Assembly (NCBI GenBank): GCA_012932295.1
Contig: JAAONU010000008.1
Location: forward strand, 34,710,949 to 34,774,948
Length of the DNA: 64,000 nt
Origin: Cyclina sinensis
Lineage: Eukaryota; Mollusca; Bivalvia; Venerida; Veneridae
Direction: 5' to 3'
Position numbers and translations under genes: made by a program
Part shown: positions 11,460 through 23,409 of the stretch, piece by piece
How positions within the stretch are numbered: position 1 is the stretch's first letter
How the letters are laid out: every line of letters begins with the position of its first letter
Notes under the pieces: generated by a model
Databases searched by the model: none
Told to the model about the DNA's origin: nothing
Seen by the model: the letters and a program-made list of their open reading frames with translations, nothing else

Positions 11460-13850
11460 TATGGCCAATTTTCAATAATTCAATGATTTAACCTTGATAG
11501 TCAAGGTTAAATCAAGGTCAAGGTCAAGTTCATATTAACCTTCTTTGGAGGTATTGTCTAAAAGGTAGTTATGTCCAAGTATGAAGACACTACATCTATT
11601 AATAACAAAGATATAGCAAATTGAAGCAATGTCAAGATCATTTCAAGATCAAGGCAATACTTGAATTATTCAACATTGTCGTTTTTTTCTTTTGTCCAAG
11701 TATGAATCAAATCCGTCCATAAGTAACAAAGTTTTGAATATTTTAGCAAAATTAAATATATTGAACTTGACGGTCAAGGTCATTAAAAAGGTAAAAGTCA
11801 TATATGAATAACCCTACGTATCAGTTTTGTCATAAGTGTTGTCCTGTCCAAGTCTGAATCAAATCCAATCAAAGTCGTGGCCAATTTAAGCAAATTCAAT
11901 AATATGACATTAACGTTCAAGATCATTTTAAAATCAAGTCATACTTGAACAATTTCAATTAACTGATCTGTCATTGTTGTTTTGTCCAAGTTTGAAACCG
12001 TAGATCTGTAAATAAAAGAGAAAGTTATGACAATTTAAGCACAATTCAATAATTTTACCTTGAACGTCAAGGTCATTTAAAAGTCAGGGTCTTTCTAAAA
12101 AAATTAACATGTCGGTTTTGGCCTAAGTGTTGTTTTGTCCAAGTATGATTCAAATCCAAACTAAAATAACTAAGAAAATGCCAATTTAAGCAAAATTCAA
12201 TAACATGACCTTGATCCCCAATGTCATCTTAAGGTCATGGTCATGATTGACTTATTCACTTCTATAAAAAGTGTTGTTTTATCTAGGGATGATTCAAATC
12301 TAACCATAAATAATAGAATTATGGCCAATTTAACAAAACTCAATAATTTGACCTTGACGGTCAATGTCATTTTAAGGTGAAGGTCATATTTGAATAATTC
12401 AACATGTTGGTTTTGTCATAAGTGTTGTTTTGTCCAAGTATGATTAAAATCCAACTAAAAGCACTCAATGTCATGTTAAGGTCAAAGTTATACTTTAAGT
12501 ATTCCCCATATCTTTTTTTTTCATAAGTGTGGTCTTTTCCAAGTATGAATCAAATCCGTAAATAAATGACAAAGTTACTACAATTTAAGGAACATTCAAT
12601 ATTTGGATCTTCACGGTTATGGTTTTTAAGGACAAAGTTATACTTGAATAATATAACTTGTAGATTTTGTCACAGGTGTTCAAATCAAATCAAAATACAA
12701 ATTAAAAAGTTATGGCCAATTTTAGCAAAATTAAAAAAAAATTACCTTGACCATCAAGGTCATTTTAAGGTAAAAAAAGTATGAACATAATATAACCATA
12801 ATTTACAAACGTATGGCTAATTTTAACAACGTTCAATAATTCGACATTTACGATCAGGGTCATTTGAAGATCAAAGTTATACTTGAATAAATCAGAATGT
12901 CGGTGATGTCGTAAGAGTTGTTTTGTCCGATGAATCAAATCCGCAAATGAATGAAAAAGTTGATAATGATTATATAAGCAAAAATCAATAAATTGTCTTT
13001 GACAGTCAAGGTCATTTTATTGCAAAGCTCATATTTGAATTATCTAAATTGTAGGTTTTGTTAAAAGTGTTGTTTTGTCCATGTATGATTTAAATCCAAC
13101 TAGAAACAAAGTAAAGGCCCATTAAAATCAAATTTAACAATCCGACCTTGATGGTCAAGTTAATTTTATGGTCACGGTCATAGTTGTAGTATTCAATGTG
13201 TCAGTTGTGTCATAAGTGTTGTTTTGTGCAGTTATGAATCAAATCCATAAATAAATGAAAATGTTATTACAATTTAAGTAAAATTTAACAATGTAAGGTC
13301 AATGTCATATTTAAATTATTCAACGTGTCAGTTTTTTCATATGTGTTGTTTTGTCCAAGTATGAATCTAATCCAGCCATATATAACAACGTTATTGCCAA
13401 TTTTAGCAAAAATCAACAATTTGAACTTGACTGTCAAAGTCATTGCAAGGTACTACTTGAAACAATCAAAATGTCGGGGTTGTCATAAGTGTTGTTTTAT
13501 CCCACTATAAAACAAACCGGCAAATAACTGAGAAAGTTATGAAAATTTAAGCAAAATTAAAAAAATGACCTTGACAGAATTATTCAGCGTGTCAATTTAG
13601 CTATAAATGTTGTTTTGTGCAAGTATGAGTCAAATCCATAAATAAATGACAAAGTTATTACAATTTAAGCAAACTTCAATTATTTGACCTTGATGGTCAG
13701 GGTCATTTTAAGCTCAAGGTAAAATTTGAATTATTCAACATGTCGGATCTGTGTTGTTTTATCCAAGTATGAATCACATCCAACCGTAAATAACAAGTTA
13801 TGGATAATTTTAGCAAATTTCAACATTTTTGAACATTGAAGATAAAGATG
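11460..13850. repeat. Diverged ~150-bp tandem repeat rich in TCAAGGTCA
   Basis: About 15 diverged units, each with parts of 'ttgaccttgacggtcaaggtcat', 'aaggtcaaagttatacttgaa', 'aacatgtcggttttgtcataagtgttgttttgtccaagtatgaatcaaatcc' and 'aaagttatggccaattta'. Unit length varies through indels. No protein is encoded. The unit carries inverted GACCTTGA...TCAAGGTCA motifs. Confidence 0.8.
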
Positions 13851-14079
13851 AGCCGATGTCAAGTTCAGTCTAATGTACTTAAAGGTCTTGTTCAAAGGCA
13901 TGTTGTTTCAAAGTATGAAGACAATCCATTCAGAAATAAAAATGTTATGATCAATGTTAAAGTTTTCGGACGAGAACGGCAACGGCAACAGCAACGGCAA
14001 CGAAACCATGACTGTAGTAATAGCTCGATTTGTTTTCTTCGAAAATGTCGAGCTAAACATTAAGCATTGAAAATAATTA

Positions 14080-14440
14080 AGAGCAATTACTAAAAAATAA
14101 TGAAGGGTAGATATATCATTCCTGTGCACTGCACTCTTACTTAAAAGGATCAATACACCTATGAAGATTCAAGTTGATATCTCAAATATTTTTCCAGTTA
14201 TGCTCTGGAGAAAATTTAAACATGGACAATATTAAAGGGACCAACTGAAAACTTATGAAGTGTACACTTATCAATTTTATGCACTGCACTCCTTCTCAAT
14301 GAAATCTATTCACCTATGAAATTTCAAGTTGATATCTCAAACATTTTTTGAGTTATGCTCCGGAAAATAATGTTGGACGGAAGGACGGATGGACTGAAGA
14401 ACGAACGGTTGGACGAAGAATAATTCTGTTTTTCTTCCTT
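14080..14440. repeat. Interspersed ~155-bp repeat units, right flank of GGTCA block
   Basis: About two units of the family seen at 10880-11330 ('cctatgaagattcaagttgatatctcaaat', 'gttatgctctggag'). It ends in 'ggacggaaggacggatggactgaagaacgaacgg', an ending typical of this bivalve repeat class. Confidence 0.7.
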
Positions 14441-14859
14441 CTGTTCTTATTCCACACTACATATAAAATAACACAATTCAAGTTATGTCGCAAAGTAGCT
14501 ACTTGCATTCGGACATTTTAACATGAATATATGCAGCTGAACAAATATGTAGATGACAAAAACAATTATAAAATTTTTTGAGCGCGACAACAAAAATGAT
14601 TAACTATTAATGAATTGATCAACGTCTGGTCAATTTCAAGAACATTTCTTTCTTTTCAACATTCTGTTAAATAACTTGCAGTAGAAACATTCTAAATCTC
14701 ATAAAGAAGGACAGACAATAGCGATCTGAGGTGACATAAAGCTGCTTGAGAACTCTCTTGTCAACTGTACACGTAACTTGTTTACAAGTTCGTTTCTCAA
14801 ACATATAGTTTGAGCCATTTGTTTTTTTTTTCTGATTTATAAGCATTATTTTCGAGATT
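14441..14859. other. Intergenic, no feature seen
   Basis: AT-rich sequence between the GGTCA block and the 35-bp repeat array. Nothing recognised. Confidence 0.4.
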
Positions 14860-15215
14860 GGTTGTGGTCCATTTTCTCGCTGATTGTTAACTTTGGGTTT
14901 AGTCCTATATCTTGCTGACTGTATAAACATCGAATTTAGTCCATTATCTTGCTGATTGTTAAACATTAAGTTCGGTCCATTATCTAACTGATTATAAAAC
15001 AATATCTTCTTCGATTATCTCGCTAACTGTTAAACCATACTTCTAGCACATTTTCTTGCTGAATGTAAAACTCTGAGTTTGGTCCATTATTTGCTGAGTT
15101 TGGTCCATTTTCTTTCTGATTGTTAAACATTAGGTTTTGTTTATATCTTTGCTCATTTGTTAACATTGGGTTTGGTCCATTATTTGCTGATTGTTTTATC
15201 ATCTATTTTTAAGTT
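14860..15215. repeat. Diverged ~35-bp tandem repeat, array 1
   Basis: Repeated 'tttggtccattatcttgctgattgttaaacattggg' with many substitutions and indels, about ten units. The same motif forms a second array at 16850-17390. Confidence 0.75.
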
Positions 15216-16849
15216 AGATACACGGTACAGAATACCTTTATAACATCTTAAAAATGTCTATTTAAGTTAAATACACATTGGGCTGGTAGGAATTTGTGAG
15301 CCCATATTTACAATTGTTAAAAATGAGAGAATAGTGATATGATTTGGGGGTATATTGCATTGCTTAAAACTTTTTCTTTTTCTAAAAGGTCATTCTATAT
15401 TAATTTCCTCAAGTTTCTGATGGGAGCAGTCATCTGTATTTCATGAATATTCTTTCTGAAAGAATAATCATGTTTATATGTTAGGTCATAAAAGCATTTA
15501 CCTAATTCATTTTATGAAACATAAACTTGACACACAAAAATTTGTGTAGCAGTTAACCTTTAGAAGTGTGCTTTCGTCCGAAACTGTGTGTCCGAAAACA
15601 GTTTTACTTGATAAAAGGTTAGTAGGTACTCTAGTTTTATGGTTTCCTTTGCAATACCGTATTTTTTGCTTCAAAATTTTAACTAATTTAAAATAACTAC
15701 ATTAGCAAATGTCTGGAATTTATGAAGTCAGTCTAATACATTCAATTACACAGTTTCTGATTTATGTTATATCTTTAGCCAAAAAGGAAGCAAAACATAC
15801 CTACTGGTTGTCACAAAAACAAAATTCCCCAGAAATCATGTTTCGTAATAGTTCTTGTGTAAAATTAAAGTTCTCTTACAAATAAGACAATCAGTCTGAG
15901 AGAGTAAAATGAAAATATCCATTTAATATATACAAACAGTTCTTTTGCTCTATAGTTATGGAAACATATTAATTAATCATGTTTAAAATGTTATGTTAGG
16001 GTTTTTCCTTCAAAGAAGACATTTTTTGTTATCCGTCGAGAAATAAAAAGAAAAGAGCAAGAAATACCATCTTTTAAACTCAAAAGGAGTGAAATGGCTT
16101 TCGTTGCCAAGGAAACGGCTTTATTAATATACAAAAATGCAAAGTTTATCATGTTAGTACTTCTTGTGTAAGAAAAATTTCTTGCCAACAGAAACTATTT
16201 TAGAAATGTAAATACTTGCAAGACTTTACTTTCTCTTCACTACAATATCGAAGGGTTTGTTTAAAAATAAATACTAGAATTTCGAAATTTTACAATTTTT
16301 TGACGTTTTGTAAACTGTCTGCTTATGAATAGTCCATGAATTTTATTTATATGAATTTAAAGTTTTACCATGGGACTATCAGAAAAAATAAACTGCTTGA
16401 GCTAAAGCCTTTTACTTTATGAAACATGAATACACAAGTATAAATATGTATGACCTAAAATTGACAATTTTCTTTTTTTAGACTCTTTTTACCCTGTGTG
16501 AAAAAAATTACAGCAAAAAAATCCAAACATATTTTACATGAAAAACAACAGTTTTGAAAGCGACAGTATGTATTAATATAATTTTGCAAGCAATATTTAT
16601 TTTCAAACATTCAAAGTTTTGTTTCAGAATTATTGAATTTGGACAATTTTGGATGCTTTTTTTTGGGGCTAAGATGGCTGTTTTTAGGAAAATTCTTTGA
16701 GCTCTGTTGCCATAGTAATAATTTCTATTTCGGACAAACTGAACTTTGATATAACATTTACAAAAGATTCCTCACAAAATATGGACATATGGGATGATTC
16801 TGAGACGGTGGGTGCCACACTCCTTCTGGTTTTTACAGAGAATTCATGT
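15216..16849. other. Spacer between the two 35-bp arrays, no feature seen
   Basis: AT-rich. A minus-strand open frame of 65 codons at 15991-16188 shows no domain and no repeat origin. Nothing else recognised. Confidence 0.35.
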
Positions 16850-17390
16850 TAAACACTGGTTCAATTAAACATGGTCCATTTTCTTAGTGATAGTTAAACA
16901 TTAGGTCTGGACATGTCCTCGATGATTCATAAAAATTGGTTTGGTCCATTATTTACTGATTGATAAACTTGGGTTTGATCCTTTATCTGACTGATTATAA
17001 AACATCAAATTTTGATATATTTCTTGCTGATTGTTAAACACTGGATCTGGTCCATTATCTTGCTGATTTTTAAACATTGGGATTTGATCCATTTCCTTGC
17101 TAATTGTAAACATTGTTTTTGGTCTTTCATCTAACTGTTTGTTAACATTAGATTTGGTCTATTAGCTTGCTGATTGAAAAAATATCCGGTTTTGTCCATT
17201 ATCTTGCAGATTAACTTTTGGTTTGAGCCATTTTCTTGCTTATTGATAAATATCGGTTTTAGTCCATTATCTTGATGATAATTTAAGCGTTTAGTTTGAT
17301 CCATTATTTAACTGATTTTAAACGTTAGGCTTGGTCAATTATCTTGTTAACTATTAAACCTTAGTTCTGGCCCTTTTTTCGCTGATATAA
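16850..17390. repeat. Diverged ~35-bp tandem repeat, array 2
   Basis: About fifteen diverged units of the motif seen at 14860-15215 ('ggtccattatcttgctgattgttaaacattgg'), same orientation. Confidence 0.75.
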
Positions 17391-17815
17391 TTTCAGGATC
17401 GTGGAACACACACCTTTGGGATTTTCTTAGATGTTAACTGAGGGATGATACATGGAAACAAAGAGCTACAGATCACGGAAGAACAAATCAAACTTTTGGA
17501 TACGACATTAAGGTGTTAAAGAGTATATGTCAATCAGAATGACCTTTTCTAAATGATATGAAGTCCTGACCATCAAAATTAAAATAACACATTAACAATT
17601 ACAAGTAATACAAATTAATAAATGTCATATATACAACAGTAAAACGCAAACACTTAATAATGACAAATTAAACGTTGATCTTCACACTAAAGCAGATAAT
17701 TAGGAAATTACCCAGTGGATTTCGTCATAAATACACCTGGCTTTCAGATGTTGTTTTCCATTTACCATTTCTTTTTTTGCATGTCTTAGTTAAAACATTT
17801 GTTTATGCATTTGTC
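17391..17815. other. Region just 3' of gene B
   Basis: Downstream of gene B on the minus strand and expected to hold its 3' UTR. No AATAAA was seen on the minus strand near the stop. No remnant of furin-site, ephrin-like or membrane exons was recognised. Confidence 0.35.
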
Positions 17816-17985
17816 TCAGCAGGTAATATGGACATTGCTATCAATGCAGTCACTAGGGTATTGCAAGCAAAGAGCATTAAACTTTGATTTCTTAAGGCGT
17901 TGTATGTACAACTCTGCAATGGCTTTCTTGTCAGCGAGGCTAGTACATGTTGAGAACTTTCCGGCTTCAGTATTTGGGAACAGAT
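17816..17985 (-). CDS. Gene B exon 6: truncated cysteine domain and stop
   Basis: Encodes DLFPNTEAGKFSTCTSLAD, KKAIAELYIQRLKKSKFN, ALCLQYPSDCIDSNVHITC and TGA at 17818-17816. It aligns with gene A 2872-3162 (G-x-F/Y...C-T-S...K-K-A...L...C...C...C). In A the frame goes on into CGNSRKKR; here it stops right after the last cysteine. Confidence 0.82.
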
Positions 17986-19919
17986 CTATGAAAACAATGA
18001 TTTAAAAGTACAAAACAAAATGAAGTTTGAGTTATATGACATTTCATACATTAATGAAATAGCGTTCGCCTTCGAAGCTTAGTTTAAGTGTCTATCATAT
18101 TATAGAAGCAGTCGCAGTAACTTTAATCTTCGGGCGAGTAATATTTATTGTCAACTTTTTACATTTAATTTTCAGAATACAGTTGAAATAATCAAAACAT
18201 CAGTATGCACTAGTTATCTATCGAAACAGTTCTTTAAATGTAAAATACAAGGCATTTGTTTAAGAAATGTTGTAACAGCTAACATAGCACTATAGCTACA
18301 CGCTGATATACCATATGGCACCCTTGTTAAAGCCCTACCAACGGCGTGTCGACGTTTAAAGCTATAGGAATTCTGTATGGATACCTTAATAAAGATACTT
18401 ACCTCTAGAAATGCACTGCAAAACTGGTTTGTTTGGTAACCAGTTGCCAGAAGCACCGCATACATAAATTTCATCTGCTTTGAAACCAGGTGGAAGGGTG
18501 TAATTTGTTTTGCAGGTGAATACACAGATCTGGGAATAATCTTCTCTCCAACCATTGCAAATTGTGATACCATTGGCAGGTGGATCCATCTTCTTACAGG
18601 GAAAGGCTGAAATCAGTGAAACGGGAAGTCAGCTACTTCATTCTCTGTCTTGATTAGTTGTTTAAGCAATGTATTGTCATTTTAATACGCGCTCACAAAA
18701 CTCAATTATTTATCATGTGTTCGGTGTATAACTTTATCACGCTAAGACTGTTTGCATTTTAAATCAAGCTGTGATTTAAAACAATGAACGCAAACAAAGT
18801 CTCATATATTACATACAAAAGATTTTCATCAGTTACTTCTGGACTTTATTAAAAACACACAAAAACCAAAATTAAGTGGATAATTTACCTTGCCATCCGC
18901 AATATATCTAGCTACAAAGCAACATGATAGAGTTAGTATGGTGTATTAAACGTCTACAAATTCAATATGAGCTCAATAAATATGTATAATAAAAACCTAC
19001 GTTTGATAGATATTTTGAACTTGCATTCAGCTCTCAGTCCATTGGACGGTTTTACTCCATTGTAAGATACCGTGTATTCACCCCAAGGAAAGTCGTATGA
19101 ACTGTTTACGTAGTTTTTTGTAATATAAACACTTGTCCCATGAGGATCGTAGATATTTGGTTCCGTCCAAGATTGTAATGTCGTAATGTTAACTACTTTT
19201 AGGTTTCTATCAGCGGGGCAACCACTTACGACTGGAGGCTGTATGTCTGCAAAATTTGCACAACTAAATAAATAAACCTGAAAATTTTAGATGCATAGTC
19301 TAAATTCTTTCTAATTTGGAGAATTATTCAAAACCTGTTCTCGGTATAAATTAAGACCTCCGCTACCATCCAGTAGGTAGTGTCGTTAACATATCTTTGG
19401 GAGCTGTCACTATGTTCAAAAGCTTTGGACCAAATAAATCACAAAATTTCCTAACTTTTGGTATAAGGAATCATATTGCTGATTAAAATTTAATTTTTTC
19501 AAACAAAAATTTAAAAGTGTTGTCAAGTTTTGAAACATTTAAGCATTATCTCAGAATACGAATAAGCATAGAAAAAGATAGCACTTATGCACAATAAAGT
19601 GCAATAGCATAAAGCAAAATGGTCATTATTGCTACTGGATAATTATATAAGACTTTAAAAAATGCTATGTATGGTTGTCACTGAACAAAAATAAAAATGT
19701 TAAAAAATGATCCGGCTAAAATTATGTCTTTTTTGTTGTCTTTTTGTTGGAATCATATCTCCTAAAGTATATTGTGTATGTATATGTATATTAACTGGGT
19801 CCTTATTTCACAAGTGTTTAAATCCCGTTTATAGTTGTTGAAACACCTTATATCTTTCCCTTATTTAATGTTATTTTCGGTAATGGCTTGTCAATGGATA
19901 TTAGTGTCTGAGATACTTA

Positions 19920-19952
<33 letters not shown>

Positions 19953-22900
19953 ATAAAAAAACGAGAAGACTAACTCTTTAACAATTTTTTGCAAATTTAT
20001 TCAAAATACCGTTGAAGTTTCCATCTCTAAACAATTGCCAAGCAGTTTTTGTTAAAAGTTTTATATTTAAGGTCGCCTTATTACCGCACTGTTTCCAACC
20101 CTTGAGAAGACCCCCCAGCTGGCCCGTTTGTAAAAAAAAGAAGAAAAGGGCTCATTTTTAAAGACTCTAAAACATTTTTTCAGCTCTTTTCATCTCGTAA
20201 CAGATACACAGTCAACCTTTCAATTTTCAATGGTCATGCAATATTGCGTAACAACTGATAACGAGTTCGCAACTTTAAAGCCGTGTATATTACACAATGT
20301 ACCGTATATTCGGTGGCACGGATTATCCGAGAGTTCTGATGCATAGTTTTCAAGCGTCTAGTAACCTTGACGTATTTGATAAAGTTGTTAAATGAGCGTC
20401 TGCTGACCATGATCAGTTGCCTGATGATATTGTGCAAACTCCAGTCGTAACAACTCGGCCTTTTCCGACAACTTCGTATAACGATATATTGAAGTCGCAC
20501 GAGGTGTTCCGAATGGTGCAAACTCCACACGGCGGTTACTTCCCTTCCATACTTTCAGTACAGTAATCACTGCCGACAGTCATGTCACGTGATGATGGTC
20601 GAAAGTAAATAAACAAAATTTTAAACTTTTTTCAAGTTACATTTTAAAAAAAAATCATTACAGCCAGGCATGTTTAATTCCAACTGTAACTAAACTAACC
20701 AGCTGAAATCCAGCTAAGGTTAACCCGTGTCTGCAGAGATCTTTCCAAAGAATGATGGGTAGATCACTGCGGGGAGATTGGATAATGTGATGACGGTGTA
20801 ATTTGTTATGCCAATTAATTTATTGATAAATTATTTGTTTTAGAGGACTTTATAAATATAAAATGAAAAAAGTTTTTTGCTTTAGTTGAACATTTCAAAG
20901 AATACCAGTATATTTCTTTTAAATTCTCACACAAATTTCATTATATTTTTATGCCTAAAATGCGCCAAAATGAGCCATTTACTCCACCTTTTTAGAAAAT
21001 TTTCTTGGGAGAGGCCCCCCAAACCCCCTACGGAAGGGGGTTATCCCCCTTCGTACCTTCCCCCAAGCCCCCCCCCCCCCAGTCAGAAATTTCTGGATCC
21101 GGCCCTGGAAGTATACCTCTTTTAAAAATCTTTTCACAATTAGTTGGCAAAAATATAAGAAATGTCATATAATCTCGTTATACGATTCGATGAAAGCGAC
21201 GAAAAACCTATAAAAATACACAAAAAAGTTATTGTCAGGGTCAGTGTAATTAAAAGGGTAAGACAAATTGTCATCGTTAAGAACTGATTCCGGGTTTTAG
21301 CTCGAGTCCTTGATTGTGTAGGCAAGGAGCTGTTTCTATCTGCTAATTTTCCAAAAAGACAGCAAAGCAAGTAGATATGTTGAGATTATTGATTTTCCCT
21401 TGTTTGCGCGCCTAAAAAAACAACATCACATCACTAAAGAGTAGGGGCGCAGCGGAGTTACTAAGGTGCAGTTCGTAGGAATTATTTATTTACTTATCTG
21501 TTTATTTTTATTTTATTTTTTTTTTGGGGTGGGGGGGGGGGGGGGAGGTGGGGTGGGGACACTGCTCATCTTTGAGTGCCTCTATTTTATTTCACCCTTT
21601 AAAGTAAAACATCAAGTAATAAACCAGAATTTTAATGGGCTTTACAAACTGGCTGAATTTAACTGATCGAAACAATGCAACTTGCAAAAGACACAATAAC
21701 CTAAACAAATTTAACATTTGAAAAAAAAAACAACAATAACAACAAAAACATTTGCAGTACTAAGCATGAATTTACTGTTTACAATAATTTATTACACCAC
21801 GTGTCACTATAGTATTGAATTTGACACTCTGAATATTGAATAAGACATAACTGGACTTACCAACTTCACAGTTCTTGCCAGTCCAACCTGTATTACATGA
21901 GCATCTGTAACCACCGAGCAAATTTATGCAGCGAGCTCCATTCTTACACGGACTGCTGTTACATGAAACAGCATCTGGAATCAATAGTATTGAAACAACC
22001 TTGAACGATTTTATTTTACGAAAACAATTGTAGGGACAAGGTGGCTTTTAAATTGATATGTTATGTTTGATTCCTACCGTATTATAATTATTATCATTAA
22101 TAGTATTGCACTAGAAGTGAAACAATTTAAAAGGAACAAAATAGCAAATAGAGGTAGCTTATCACTTTTAAACATAATCAAATATTTAAAAACAAACAAC
22201 AGCAACAAAAACCCATTAATAATCAGTCGGTGCATTCAGGTCTAAGACATGTATTTTAAATCTGGACGTTAAGTAGGTTAACTATTACTGAAATTTTCAT
22301 GATACATTTGTTTTAGTTTAGACTCATTTATATTACATCGATTGCGATACAAGTTCTTACAAATTAGATTCATCAGGCTCGATGACTGCTTCCTGGGTTC
22401 CGTACCAGTATTCGCGTAGCGTGGAGTAATGTGAAGATCGTGAGAGAATCTCGCCTCTGACGGATCCGGAGCCCTGCGCTCTACACCTGGACAACTGTGC
22501 CTATACATTTTTCTTTGGTGTGTATGACATTCCAATAAACTGGACCAAGTTTGTTTACTTACACAGACAAACAGGTGCCGATCCTGACCAATAACCGTCT
22601 TTGGTGCAAGTTCGGACGGCTTTCGAGGAGTCCACCATTTTGTAGCCACCATAACAAGAATATCTCACTCGACCGCCATATGTGTAGTCGCTACCAGAAA
22701 AACTACCGTACGAAATCGAGCTCGGCCGGCCACAGGTAACAACTGTCAAAGAAAAACAACATACACGTATAAGTTTCTACAGGGACAAGTTAAAAGAATT
22801 TCAAAATTGCCGATGTAATCAAGAATATTGGGAGGTACAGACATCGGTAGCTTTTTTACAAATAAAATACATCAGAAATGCTAACACAATAAATCACAAA

Positions 22901-23388
22901 TTTATAATAAAGAACGGCTGTTCTATTGTTCTCATTTTCACGATTAAAATAGTCCAACTTAATTAAAGAATTAATAGGAAAAATTCTTGTTCTGAAATAT
23001 CTTACATGCAATACTTACTTTGACTACAGCAAGACCCTTTGTACCTGTCCGGACAATAACAATACCCGTATAGATACGTTCCACCGTTGTAGCAATGGGT
23101 ATTACAGCTTCTAGAATCGTCAAAACCTAATCTTGCGATATCATAATCTAATCCACAGTCCTCCATACATAACCTTGCACTGTGCGCAAGATCTGCCTTG
23201 CAGCAAAAAGCCCGGTCTCGATGCTTGGTTCCACCAGCGCAAGAACTGCTACAGTCAGACCATGATCGCCAAGGAAGCCATTCACATCTATCAATATTTG
23301 CCGGGCAGTCGTCTCCCTCAACTAAAGACGGAAGAAGCTCTAAAAAAATCAAGCTGAACAAAAAAACATTTCGCTTACGATGCATCAT
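17816..23388 (-). CDS. Gene B: secreted TSP1-sushi-EGF-HYR-sushi protein
   Basis: Six exons join in one frame on the minus strand: 23388-23019, 22742-22563, 21974-21861, 19246-19001, 18606-18403, 17985-17816 (1284 nt, 427 residues plus stop). Order: signal peptide, TSP1, Cys-rich/EGF-like, sushi, EGF, HYR, sushi, and half of the cysteine domain also found in gene A. Every intron is phase 1. No membrane segment follows, so the product should be secreted. The start is one of three in-frame ATGs; 23388 was chosen because it leaves a short basic n-region, and an ATG at 23409 would add seven residues. An in-frame TAA lies upstream of both. The closest known architecture is that of SVEP1-like/complement-type extracellular proteins. 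Abrupt termination is the odd feature. Confidence 0.85.
18403..18606 (-). CDS. Gene B exon 5: second sushi domain
   Basis: Encodes PFPCKKMDPPANGITICNG, then YSQICVFTCKTNYTLPPG and YVCGASGNWLPNKPVLQC. Cysteines and the conserved W before P-x-x-x-x-C fit sushi. Acceptor TTTCAG, donor GTAAGT. Confidence 0.92.
19001..19246 (-). CDS. Gene B exon 4: HYR domain
   Basis: Translation starts DIQPPVVSGCPADRN, then WTEPNIYDPHGTSV, then FPWGEYTVSYNGVKPSNG and ends AECKFKISIKR. P-P-x(3)-x-C-P...W-x-x-P...F-P-x-G-x-Y-x-V-x-Y...C-x-F-x-I is the hyalin (HYR) pattern. Acceptor TTTTGCAG, donor GTAGGT, phase 1-1. HYR usually stands beside sushi domains, as here. Confidence 0.93.
19922..19951 (+). repeat. Poly(A) run of about 30 bases
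   Basis: Uninterrupted A tract in a gene B intron. It could be the tail of an old retroposed insertion, but no element body was recognised upstream. Confidence 0.7.
20990..21112 (-). repeat. C-rich DNA-transposon-like terminus
   Basis: Ends with 'agtcagaaatttctggatccggccctgg'. Read on the minus strand this is CCAGGGCCGGATCCAGAAA, which resembles the CAGGGGCGGATCCAG terminal repeats of some hAT/P-like elements. It is preceded by poly-C and 'ggggttatccccc'. The other terminus was not found. Confidence 0.4.
21861..21974 (-). CDS. Gene B exon 3: EGF domain
   Basis: Encodes CNSSPCKNGARC, INLLGGYRCSC and NTGWTGKNCEVG. Six cysteines in EGF order with G-x-R-C...Y-x-C-x-C...G-W-x-G-x-x-C. Acceptor TTCCAG, donor GTAAGT, phase 1-1. 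Confidence 0.95.
22310..22503 (-). mobile_element. tRNA-derived SINE, family 1, in gene B intron 2
   Basis: Minus-strand copy of the element at 31722-31945. It shares 'gattctctcacgatcttcac', 'ggaagcagtcatcgag', 'ttgtaagaacttgtatcgca' and the tail 'aaatgagtctaaac'. The head has the A-box-like 'gtccaggtgtagagcg', but about 20 bases with the B box are missing between 'ggatccg' and 'tcagaggcg'. Confidence 0.8.
22563..22742 (-). CDS. Gene B exon 2: sushi/CCP domain
   Basis: Translation starts IVTCGRPSSISYGSFSG, contains YGGRVRYSCYGGYKM and ends C-T-K-D-G-Y-W-S-G-S-A-P-V-C-L. Four cysteines, GxxVxYSCxxGY and the late W are textbook sushi features. Phase 1-1. Confidence 0.94.
23019..23388 (-). CDS. 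Gene B exon 1: signal peptide, TSP1, Cys-rich segment
   Basis: Encodes MMHRKR, a hydrophobic stretch NVFLFSLIFLELLPSLVEG with likely cleavage before DDCP, then WLPWRSWSDCSSSCAGG (W-x-x-W-x-x-W-x-x-C of TSP1) with R-x-R-x-F-C-C, and finally a cysteine cluster CNTHCYNGG...CYCPDRYKGSCC that is EGF-like. The donor GTAAGT follows the first base of a codon (phase 1). Confidence 0.88.
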
Positions 23389-23409
23389 ATCCTTTTCCTT
23401 TTTTTTCAT

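Larger units (their letters stand above)
19247..21860. other. Intron 3 of gene B
   Basis: 2.6-kb intron holding the poly(A) tract, the C-rich repeat end, and a poly-G run at 21526-21546. A minus-strand open frame around 20388-20570 shows no known domain. Confidence 0.5.

Noticed and set aside
20234..20570. Minus-strand frames in gene B intron 3
   Set aside because: No similarity recognised, no splice sites in phase with gene B, and the frame is broken further along.
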